Assembly (NCBI GenBank): GCA_028866355.1
Contig: JAGWIH010000126.1
Span: 1 to 6,733, forward strand
Direction of reading: 5' to 3'
Origin: Alphaproteobacteria bacterium
GTDB taxonomy: Bacteria; Pseudomonadota; Alphaproteobacteria; ATCC43930; CGMCC-115725
DNA: 6,733 bases
The translations under genes and the position numbers were made by a program. Shown one piece after another: positions 1-6,033 of this stretch. The notes under the pieces were generated by a model. That model was not told where the DNA came from, did not search any database, and worked only from the letters and a program-made list of their open reading frames with translations. Positions within the stretch are counted from its first letter, which is position 1; the number at the start of each line of letters is the position of its first letter.

Positions 1-1023
1 TTGCTCGGCCACACCGCACCGTCGCTTTACGACTTGCGCTCGTTGTTCCAGGTCAATGTCGAGGAAGGCCGCCATCTCTGGGCGATGGTCTATCTGCTGC
101 ACGCCTATTTCGGCCGCGACGGCCGCGAAGAGGCCGAAGCGTTGCTGGCGCGGCATTCCGGCGACGCCGATCGGCCGCGCATCCTCTCGACCTTCAACGA
201 GCCGATCGCGGACTGGCTATCGTTTTTCCTATTCACCTATTTCACCGATCGCGACGGCAAGTTCCAACTCATGAGCCTGGCCGAAAGCGGCTTCGATCCG
301 CTGGCGCGCACGTGCCGCTTTATGCTGATGGAAGAGGCGCATCACATGATGGTCGGCGTCAACGGCGTGACCCGCATCGTCGCGCGCACGCTCGAGGCGA
401 TGAAGGAATTGAAAACCGAGGAGCCCGACAAATTGCGTGCCGCCGGCGTCGTCGATTTGCCCACGTTGCAGCGTTATCTCAATTTCTGGTTCAGCTCGTC
501 GCTCGACCTTTTTGGCGCGGAAGTCTCCACCAACGCCGCCGCCTATTTTGCCACCGGCATCAAGGGCCGTCCCGACGAAGGTCGTTACAACGATCACGTC
601 TGCGGCGACGACGTGCTCGCGGTCGAGACACCGGACGGTACGCAAGATGTGCCGCTTCGGAACGCGATGAACGAGGTCACGCGCCAGGCCTATATCGAGG
701 ACTGCGATGGCGGCGTGCAGCGCTGGAGCAAAATGATCGCCGACGCGGGATTTGCCTTCCGCCTGGCGCTGCCGAGCCCGCGCTTCCATCGCACCATCGG
801 CGCGTGGGCCAATCGGTTCGTCGATCCATCCGGCAAGCCCGTCGGCGAAGCCGCGTGGCAGGCGCGGCGCGACGAATGGCTGCCGTCGGCCGCCGACCGG
901 GCTTTTGTCAAAAGCCTGATGCGTCCGGTCACGGCGCCCGGCAAGGTCGCGGGCTGGATCGCGGCGCCGGAGCGCGGCGTCAACCGCCTGCCGGCGGATT
1001 ACGAATACGTCCGCCTCGCCTGA
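1..1023 (+). CDS. boxB: Benzoyl-CoA 2,3-epoxidase subunit B (BoxB), 5' end missing
   Basis: Oxygenase component of the aerobic CoA-dependent benzoate (box) pathway. With a reductase partner it converts benzoyl-CoA, O2 and reducing power to 2,3-epoxybenzoyl-CoA in the cytoplasm. The reading frame is open from base 1; the TTG there is an internal Leu codon, not a start. The 340 visible residues carry a carboxylate di-iron site: an ExxH motif at E22/H25 (EGRH), D83 in a TYFTDRDGKF stretch, and a second ExxH at E112/H115 (EEAHH). As I remember the Azoarcus evansii ligands (E150, H153, D211, E240, H243), all fit one constant offset of 128. About 128 residues, including the first Glu ligand, therefore lie upstream of the window, giving a normal total near 470. 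The C-terminus (PADYEYVRL region) is intact. The next gene, a flavin reductase, starts 7 bases later. Identity is confident; no box partner gene (boxA, boxC) is visible. Confidence 0.93.
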   Translation: MLGHTAPSLYDLRSLFQVNVEEGRHLWAMVYLLHAYFGRDGREEAEALLARHSGDADRPRILSTFNEPIADWLSFFLFTYFTDRDGKFQLMSLAESGFDPLARTCRFMLMEEAHHMMVGVNGVTRIVARTLEAMKELKTEEPDKLRAAGVVDLPTLQRYLNFWFSSSLDLFGAEVSTNAAAYFATGIKGRPDEGRYNDHVCGDDVLAVETPDGTQDVPLRNAMNEVTRQAYIEDCDGGVQRWSKMIADAGFAFRLALPSPRFHRTIGAWANRFVDPSGKPVGEAAWQARRDEWLPSAADRAFVKSLMRPVTAPGKVAGWIAAPERGVNRLPADYEYVRLA

Positions 1024-1025
1024 GG
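1022..1025 (+). promoter_or_regulatory. Shine-Dalgarno sequence overlapping the boxB stop codon
   Basis: GAGG shares two bases with the boxB TGA stop (1021-1023) and sits five bases before the ATG at 1031. It is the clearest ribosome binding site in the window and fixes the start of the flavoprotein. The overlap suggests that ribosomes finishing boxB feed the next gene, so the two proteins would be made together. Confidence 0.7.
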
Positions 1026-1030
1026 CGGAC

Positions 1031-2308
1031 ATGCCCCTATCCATCGCCATCGTCGGCGCCGGCCCCGCGGGACTTGCGGTCGTCGAGCGCATCGCCCGCA
1101 AGGCGCCGCAGGCGCGCATCGACGTCGTCGAGAAGTTGCCGGTGCCGTATGGCCTGGCGCGTTACGGCCTGGCGCCGGATCGGCCGCTCGACAAGAAGTT
1201 GACGGCGTTGTTCGTACGCGCCCTGAAAGCGAAATCGGTCGCCTTCTGGGGCAACGTCGCGCTCGGCCGCGAGTTCGACCTCGCCGATTTGCGCATGCTC
1301 TACGACGCCGTCGTCGTCGCGACCGGCGCCGGCGCCGACCGGCCGCTCGGCGTGCCGGGCGATCAAACGCCGGGTGTGTGGGGCGCGAGCGCATTCCTGC
1401 GCTGGGTCAACGGCGATCCCGAAATCGCCGCGCCGCCGCCGGCACTCGATCGTGTTCGCAACGTCATCGTCGTCGGTCAAGGCAGCGTCGCGCTCGAAGT
1501 TGCGCGGCTGCTGGCGCGGTCGCCCAAGGAGTTGGCGAAGGCGGACCTCGATCCCGAAGTCGCCGCGACGCTGGCCGCGATGCCGCTGCAGGCGATCCAT
1601 GTTATCGGCCGCAACGATCTGCTCGCGTCACGCGTCCAACCCGCCGATCTCGCCGAACTCAAAAAGCTCGCGCGCGCGCAAGCGGTCGTCGACCCCGAGG
1701 CGCTGGCGCAAGCCGAGGCAGTCGCCGACGATCTCGATCGCGACCGCAAGGCGTTGTTGAAGGCCTTTGCCGCGCTAGCCGCCGTACCACGGGATGAGTC
1801 CCGCCTTCCGATCCGGTTTCAGTTTCACCTGCGGCCGCTGCGTCTCGACGGCGGTGCCTGTGTCGAGCGCGCGCTCTTCACCCGGCCCGACCGCCTCGGC
1901 CAGAATCTGGCGTTGCGCGCCGAGCTGGTGATCGCCGCGACCGGCCTGGAACGCACGACGGCGTACGACCGGCTGCACGACGATCGCGGTTTGATCGCGC
2001 CAGGCCTTTACGCCGCCGGTTGGGCGAAGCGCGGCGCGACCGGAAGCATGGAGGAGATCATTGCCGACGCGCGGCTGGTCGCCGAGCGTCTGCTTAAGGA
2101 GGTGGGCGCCACGCCGTCGACCCGGCCGGGCCGGGCTGGGCTGGCCCGCCTGCTCGAGGAACGCGGCGCGGCGACGGTCAGTCTCGCCGGTTGGCAGCGC
2201 ATCGACGCGGCGGAACGCGCCGCCGCCGCCAAGCCGCGGCCGCGGCGGCGTCTGCGGGCGTTCGAGACCTTGTTAACCACGGCCGCTGAGCCCGCCCGGC
2301 TGCTTTAA
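1031..2308 (+). CDS. FprA/adrenodoxin-reductase-like ferredoxin-NADP(+) reductase, FAD-dependent
   Basis: Predicted cytoplasmic flavoprotein of 425 residues that moves electrons between a nicotinamide cofactor and a ferredoxin-type carrier. In order: FAD-binding GAGPAG at 9-14; PVPYGLARYGLAPD at 37-50, the family signature after the first strand; VVVATGA at 94-100 followed by an R-LGVPG stretch; second nucleotide-binding motif GQGSVALEVARLL at 149-161; GRND at 193-196 where NADPH is gripped; and GWAKRGATG at 330-338, the family's flavin-proximal motif. The C-terminal GWQRIDAAE (388-396) and Arg-rich tail also match FprA. It is slightly shorter than mycobacterial FprA (about 456). Two residues differ from the FprA pattern: Arg51 replaces the active-site His, and Asn195 replaces the second Arg of the GRRG phosphate clamp; the matching Glu (E209) is kept. 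It lies 7 bases after boxB with a stop-overlapping ribosome site, so it may supply electrons to BoxB, which is an inference. Family is confident; partner and cofactor preference are not. Confidence 0.85.
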   Translation: MPLSIAIVGAGPAGLAVVERIARKAPQARIDVVEKLPVPYGLARYGLAPDRPLDKKLTALFVRALKAKSVAFWGNVALGREFDLADLRMLYDAVVVATGAGADRPLGVPGDQTPGVWGASAFLRWVNGDPEIAAPPPALDRVRNVIVVGQGSVALEVARLLARSPKELAKADLDPEVAATLAAMPLQAIHVIGRNDLLASRVQPADLAELKKLARAQAVVDPEALAQAEAVADDLDRDRKALLKAFAALAAVPRDESRLPIRFQFHLRPLRLDGGACVERALFTRPDRLGQNLALRAELVIAATGLERTTAYDRLHDDRGLIAPGLYAAGWAKRGATGSMEEIIADARLVAERLLKEVGATPSTRPGRAGLARLLEERGAATVSLAGWQRIDAAERAAAAKPRPRRRLRAFETLLTTAAEPARLL

Positions 2309-2341
2309 CCTCCGTTCATTTTCCTTAGCCATACTGGCGGC

Positions 2342-3325
2342 ATGAACGGGTTCGTCCTTGCCGCGGTCACTCTGGCGTCTGCCCTCGCGGGTGGCGCGCT
2401 GGCTTGGCCGATCGCCAGGCTCGGCCGGCGCCAAATGGTGCGCGAGCTACAAATGAGCGCCGCTGCGCTCGCCGACGAGCGCGCGCGCCGCATCGCCGCG
2501 GAAGCGGCTTTACGCCAGAACGAATCGATGGCCATGACCGCGACGCCGGTGGCGAGCTGGGAATGGGACATCGGCAGCGGCGAGGTCACGTGGTCGCCGG
2601 CCATGTATTCGCTGTTCGGTCTCGACGCCGTCGGCGCGCCGCCGTCGCGGGCGCGCCTGATGGCGATGATTCACGCGCAGGATCGCGGCCACGCTGCCGC
2701 TTGGCTCGCGACCTTGGCGCGCGCCGAAGCGCCGCCGCCGATCGAAGTGCGCGCGCTCCGCGCCGACGGTGCGGTGCGGCTGCTGCGCTGCGAATGTCTC
2801 GGCATCGGCGACGACACGGGCCGGGCCCGCCGGCTGCTGATCACGGTGCGCGATGTGACCGACCACGCGCCGGTCGCTTTTGGCAACGCGCGGCCGCGCG
2901 ACGCCCAAGTTGCGCTTGCCGCTCTGATTGGCGCCGCGGTATGCCTCGTCGAACCCGAAGCCGAAGCGGCCGGCGTCACCTTCGTTCCGGCGGTCCCACC
3001 CGATATCGGCGTCTATGCCGGTTCCGACCGGGCGCTGACCGAGATCGTCGTGCGGCTGCTCGGCAACGCCGTGGCGCGCTCGCAACGCGGCGGTCGCGTG
3101 ACGCTGCGTGCGGCGCGTCTGGCCGCCGGCGTCATCGAGCTCGAGATTGCCGACATGGGCGCGGGGCTGACGGCGGATGAGATTGGCGAGCGCAGCGTCC
3201 TCGGCCAGGCCAAGACGCTGGCCGAAGGCGAGGGCGGCACATTGTATGTCACGAGTCTTCCGGGCGCCGGCTTGGCGGTGACCGTTCGCCTGCCAGCGAC
3301 CGGCGCGGCGCAGAAAGTCGCTTAG
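2342..3325 (+). CDS. Membrane-anchored PAS protein with reduced histidine-kinase ATPase fold (no DHp domain)
   Basis: The 327-residue protein looks like a sensor kinase with parts missing. Residues 3-24 form one hydrophobic, Ala/Leu-rich membrane helix. Residues 30-60 are charged and Ala-rich, a likely coiled-coil linker. A PAS fold of the PAS_3 type spans about 73-174 (opening WEWDIGSGEVTWS, ending TVRDVTD). From 188 the sequence resembles the segment that normally follows the second DHp helix (ALAALIGAAV, EAEAAGVTF). An N-box-like LLGNAVARS (N242), a G1-like DMGAGL (D271, G273, G275) and a final GGTLYVTSLPGAGLAVTVRLP-like strand pair (298-318) follow. No H-box His-Glu motif, F-box or complete G2 glycine loop is present. 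Autophosphorylation therefore looks unlikely; a role in signal sensing or binding is inferred. The ATG at 2342, 33 bases after the flavoprotein, is chosen because it gives a complete membrane helix; its ribosome site (GGCGG, adjacent) is poor. The gene may be the third of the boxB operon. Ligand and partner are unknown. Confidence 0.75.
   Translation: MNGFVLAAVTLASALAGGALAWPIARLGRRQMVRELQMSAAALADERARRIAAEAALRQNESMAMTATPVASWEWDIGSGEVTWSPAMYSLFGLDAVGAPPSRARLMAMIHAQDRGHAAAWLATLARAEAPPPIEVRALRADGAVRLLRCECLGIGDDTGRARRLLITVRDVTDHAPVAFGNARPRDAQVALAALIGAAVCLVEPEAEAAGVTFVPAVPPDIGVYAGSDRALTEIVVRLLGNAVARSQRGGRVTLRAARLAAGVIELEIADMGAGLTADEIGERSVLGQAKTLAEGEGGTLYVTSLPGAGLAVTVRLPATGAAQKVA
3322..3325. other. 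Convergent stop codons that overlap
   Basis: The plus-strand PAS gene ends with TAG at 3323-3325 and minus-strand queG ends with TAA at 3324-3322, so two bases belong to both stops. Nothing separates the genes, and any transcription terminator must lie inside the opposing coding sequence. I see no obvious U-tract hairpin at the junction. Confidence 0.9.
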
Positions 3326-4437
3326 GCCGAAATCCATTCCGTTCGGACACCGCGATCGTCCTCGCGCGCCAGATACGCGTCGCGCAGCGACACGGCCGTC
3401 GCTGAATCGAGCCGTCGCAAGGCCCATACCGCCATCGCGCGCACCAGAGGCGCCGGATCGTCGAGGTTGGCGCGCGCCGACGCGGCCAGCGCCGGATCGC
3501 CGCTGTTGCCGATCGCGATCAGCACATTACGCAGGAAACGGTCGCGGCCGATGCGCTTCACCGGCGAAGCGGAGAACAATTTACGGAATGCCGCGTCGTC
3601 GAGCCGCGCCAGCTCGGCCAGCGCCGGTCCGGTCAGCGCCGGACGCGGCTGCAAACCGCTTTCGCGTGCCGCGACCGCGAACTTGTTCCACGGACAGACG
3701 GCCAGGCAATCGTCGCAGCCATAGACGCGCGTACCCATCAGCGGCCGGAGCTCGGCGTCGATCGGTCCCTTGTGCTCGATGGTGAGATACGAGATGCAAC
3801 GCCGCGCATCGAGCCGATAAGGGCCGGGAAAGGCGTTGGTCGGGCAGGCGTCGAGGCAACGGCGGCATTCGCCGCAATGATCGGCTTCGGCGGCATCGGG
3901 CGGCAGCGCCAGATCGAGATAGATCTCGCCCAAGAACAGCCACGAGCCGAAATCCCGCGACACCAAATTGGTGTGCTTGCCTTGCCAACCAATGCCGCCG
4001 GCCTGCGCCAGCGGCTTTTCCATCACCGGCGCGGTGTCGACGAACACTTTCAGCGCCGAGCCCCAGCGCGCCGCGATTTTCTGCGCGAGAGTCTTGAGCC
4101 GGCCTTTGATCAGATCGTGATAGTCCCGGCCACGTGCATAGACCGAGATATAGCCGCGATCGTGAGCGTCGAGCTCGGGCAGCGGATCGCGCTCCGGCGC
4201 GTAGTTGAGGCCCAGCACCACCACGCTTTTGACGTCGGGCCACAATTCCGTCGGGCTGGTGCGCTGTTCGGCGCGGTCGGCGAGCCAATCCATTTCGCCG
4301 TGAAAGCCTTGCGCCAGGAAATCGGCGAGGCCGGCGCGGGCGGCGGCGACGGTTTCCGGCGCGGCGAAGCCGACGGCGTCGAAGCCGAGCTTCAGCGCCT
4401 CGTCGCGGATCGTCGCCTTGATCCGCGCCGCGTCCAT
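3322..4437 (-). CDS. queG: Epoxyqueuosine reductase QueG
   Basis: Cytoplasmic cobalamin-dependent iron-sulfur enzyme that makes the last step of queuosine synthesis, reducing the epoxide of epoxyqueuosine in tRNA to queuosine. The 371 residues have the normal family length. The proposed catalytic acid is D134 in FVDTAPVMEK, followed by the GIGWQGKHTNLVS signature (148-160). Eight cysteines suit two [4Fe-4S] clusters: CGECRRCLDAC (C188, C191, C194, C198), C214, and CDDCLAVCPWNK (C241, C244, C248). The C-terminus from about 300 has the helical HEAT-like repeat (RNVLIAIGNSGDP, LVRAMAVWALRRL) that holds tRNA in this family. It starts one base after the queF stop (TGAcATG on the coding strand) with no clear Shine-Dalgarno sequence, so its translation probably depends on queF. 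It is the last gene of the operon, and its TAA overlaps the stop of the convergent PAS gene. All key residues appear present. Confidence 0.96.
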   Translation of the reverse strand: MDAARIKATIRDEALKLGFDAVGFAAPETVAAARAGLADFLAQGFHGEMDWLADRAEQRTSPTELWPDVKSVVVLGLNYAPERDPLPELDAHDRGYISVYARGRDYHDLIKGRLKTLAQKIAARWGSALKVFVDTAPVMEKPLAQAGGIGWQGKHTNLVSRDFGSWLFLGEIYLDLALPPDAAEADHCGECRRCLDACPTNAFPGPYRLDARRCISYLTIEHKGPIDAELRPLMGTRVYGCDDCLAVCPWNKFAVAARESGLQPRPALTGPALAELARLDDAAFRKLFSASPVKRIGRDRFLRNVLIAIGNSGDPALAASARANLDDPAPLVRAMAVWALRRLDSATAVSLRDAYLAREDDRGVRTEWISA

Positions 4438-4438
4438 G

Positions 4439-4906
4439 TCAGCGGCCGCGATACGGCGGCACGCCCTGGTCGGGCAGCCACAGATCCTTGGGCGGCGCGC
4501 CGGTCTGGAAGAAAATATCGATCGGCATACCGCCGCGCGGATACCAATAACCGCCGATCCGGAGCCAACGCGGCTTGATCGCGGCGCGGACGCGGTTGGC
4601 GATCCGCAGTGTGCAATCCTCGTGAAAGCCGCCGTGGTTGCGGAACGACGCCAGGAACAGCTTCAGCGATTTGCTCTCGACGATGTGCTTCGCCGGCACG
4701 TAGTCGATGACGAAATGCGCGAAATCGGGCTGGCCGGTGAGCGGGCAGAGGCAGGTGAACTCCGGCGCGTTGAAGCGGACGAGATAGGTCGTGCCGGGAT
4801 AGGGATTGACGACGCGCTCGAGCACGGCGTCGTCGGGCGAGGCGGGCAGGGCCGCTTGTCGTCCGAGCAGCGTCAGGTCGCGATAGGGATTCTTGGCTTT
4901 CGGCAT
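4439..4906 (-). CDS. queF: NADPH-dependent 7-cyano-7-deazaguanine (preQ0) reductase QueF, short type
   Basis: Cytoplasmic tunnel-fold enzyme that reduces the nitrile of preQ0 to the aminomethyl group of preQ1 using NADPH, the only known enzymatic nitrile-to-amine reduction. The 155 residues match the short, homomeric (Bacillus-like) type rather than the longer E. coli type. Visible active-site residues are C54 in CPLTGQPD (forms the thioimide with preQ0) and D61 (proton donor); H95-E96 in RNHGGFHED and E77 in the QueF motif ESKSLKLF bind substrate. These fit the B. subtilis numbering (C55, D62, H96, E97) with an offset of one. The start MPKAKNPYRD, two bases after the tgt stop, is chosen because it gives the normal family length; the frame stays open far upstream through tgt, but that translation is meaningless. 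There is no strong ribosome site, so translation is probably coupled to tgt. Its product is the base that Tgt next door uses. Confidence 0.96.
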   Translation of the reverse strand: MPKAKNPYRDLTLLGRQAALPASPDDAVLERVVNPYPGTTYLVRFNAPEFTCLCPLTGQPDFAHFVIDYVPAKHIVESKSLKLFLASFRNHGGFHEDCTLRIANRVRAAIKPRWLRIGGYWYPRGGMPIDIFFQTGAPPKDLWLPDQGVPPYRGR

Positions 4907-4908
4907 GG

Positions 4909-6033
4909 CTAGTAGGGCTCGATGTCGTCGCGCGCCCAATCGCGCGCCAAACGGTCGCCGAGCGCGGCGAGCTGCCGCGCCTCGATGGAAGCGCGCATTT
5001 GCTCCATCAGCCGCGCATAGTAGCGAAGATTGTGGTGGGTCAACAGCATGCTGGCCAGGATCTCGCCGGCGCGCGCCAGATGGTGGAGATAGGCGCGCGA
5101 ATAGAACCGGCAGGCCGGACAGTCGCAACCGTCTTCGAGCGGCCGCTGGTCGTCCTGGTGACGCGCGTTGCGCAGATTCACCGTGCCGAAGCGGGTGAAG
5201 GCCTGCGCGGTGCGGCCGGAGCGCGTCGGCAGCACGCAATCGAACAAGTCGATGCCGCGGGCCACGGCACCCAAAAGATCGTCCGGCTTGCCGACGCCCA
5301 TCAGATAACGCGGCCGGTCGTCCGGCAACGCCAGCACCGTCGTGTCGAGCACGGCGAACATCGCGTCCTGGCCTTCGCCGACGGCAAGGCCGCCGATGGC
5401 GTAGCCGTCGAAGCCGATGCCGGTCAGCGCCTTGGCCGAGGCCAGCCGCGGCGCGGCGTGCACGCCGCCCTGGTTGATGCCGAACAGGCCATAGCCGGGC
5501 GGGTCGCGGAACGCGCGCTTGCAGCGCTCGGCCCAGCGCATCGAGCGCTCCATCGACTGCCGCGCCTCGTCCTCGGTCGCCGGAAACGGCGTGCATTCGT
5601 CGAGCACCATCGCGATATCGGCGTCGAGCAGCCGCTGGATCTCGATCGCGCGCTCGGGCGTAAGCTGGTGACGGCTGCCGTCGAGATGCGACTGGAACAC
5701 GACGCCGTCCTCGGAAAGCTTGCGCAGCTTGGCGAGCGACAACACCTGGAAGCCGCCGGAATCGGTGAGGATCGGTCCCGGCCAGTGCATGAATCGGTGC
5801 AGGCCGCCGAGCGCAGCAACGCGCTCGGCGCCGGGGCGCAGCATCAGGTGATAGGTGTTGGCGAGGATCATGGCGAAGCCGGCCTGCGCCACGTCTTCGG
5901 GCCGCATCGCCTTGACGGTTGCCGCCGTGCCGACCGGTATGAACGCCGGCGTTTCGACGTCGCCATGCGCCGTGCTGAGGCGTCCGCGCCGCGCTGCGCC
6001 GTCGCGCGACGCTATGGCGAAGCCGAGGCTCAT
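4909..6033 (-). CDS. tgt: tRNA-guanine(34) transglycosylase Tgt
   Basis: Swaps guanine for preQ1 at wobble position 34 of tRNAs with GUN anticodons (Asp, Asn, His, Tyr) in the cytoplasm. The 374 residues have the usual bacterial length. The TIM-barrel active site shows D91 in DSGGFQVLSL (general acid/base), D145 in DECTPF (base recognition), the GGLAVGE loop at 214-220 and the nucleophile D265 in LFDCVLPTR. The zinc site is complete: C303, C305, C308 and H334, matching the Zymomonas mobilis positions (C318, C320, C323, H349, nucleophile D280) with one offset of 15. The ATG overlaps the queA stop as ATGA, which fixes the start and indicates translational coupling; the Shine-Dalgarno sequence there is only weak. 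The gene sits between queA and queF, so enzyme, substrate supply and follow-up step are co-expressed. No residue of the known catalytic set is missing. Confidence 0.97.
   Translation of the reverse strand: MSLGFAIASRDGAARRGRLSTAHGDVETPAFIPVGTAATVKAMRPEDVAQAGFAMILANTYHLMLRPGAERVAALGGLHRFMHWPGPILTDSGGFQVLSLAKLRKLSEDGVVFQSHLDGSRHQLTPERAIEIQRLLDADIAMVLDECTPFPATEDEARQSMERSMRWAERCKRAFRDPPGYGLFGINQGGVHAAPRLASAKALTGIGFDGYAIGGLAVGEGQDAMFAVLDTTVLALPDDRPRYLMGVGKPDDLLGAVARGIDLFDCVLPTRSGRTAQAFTRFGTVNLRNARHQDDQRPLEDGCDCPACRFYSRAYLHHLARAGEILASMLLTHHNLRYYARLMEQMRASIEARQLAALGDRLARDWARDDIEPY
6030..6033 (-). other. ATGA stop/start overlap between queA and tgt
   Basis: On the coding strand the tgt ATG (6033-6031) and the queA TGA (6032-6030) share two bases. 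Such ATGA junctions commonly allow ribosomes to re-initiate on the next gene. Here the site supports the chosen tgt start and co-translation of two consecutive pathway enzymes. Confidence 0.85.

Noticed and set aside
1..3. TTG at the first base as a start codon for boxB.
   Set aside because: The family needs about 128 more residues and one more iron ligand upstream; the codon is simply the window edge.
229..1119. Long minus-strand open frame (296 codons) opposite boxB.
   Set aside because: It is antisense to a well-conserved gene, its translation shows no recognisable domain, and such open frames are common in GC-rich codon usage.
312..1202. Plus-strand open frame (296 codons) overlapping boxB and the flavoprotein start.
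   Set aside because: Very Arg-rich, out-of-frame translation crossing two real genes; no motif seen.
2309..2341. Possible promoter or terminator between the flavoprotein and the PAS gene.
   Set aside because: Only 33 bases, with no clear -35/-10 pair and no stable hairpin with a T-run by eye.
2510..3427. Minus-strand open frame (305 codons) opposite the PAS gene.
   Set aside because: Its translation has no recognisable motif, while the plus strand gives a membrane helix, PAS fold and ATPase-like boxes.
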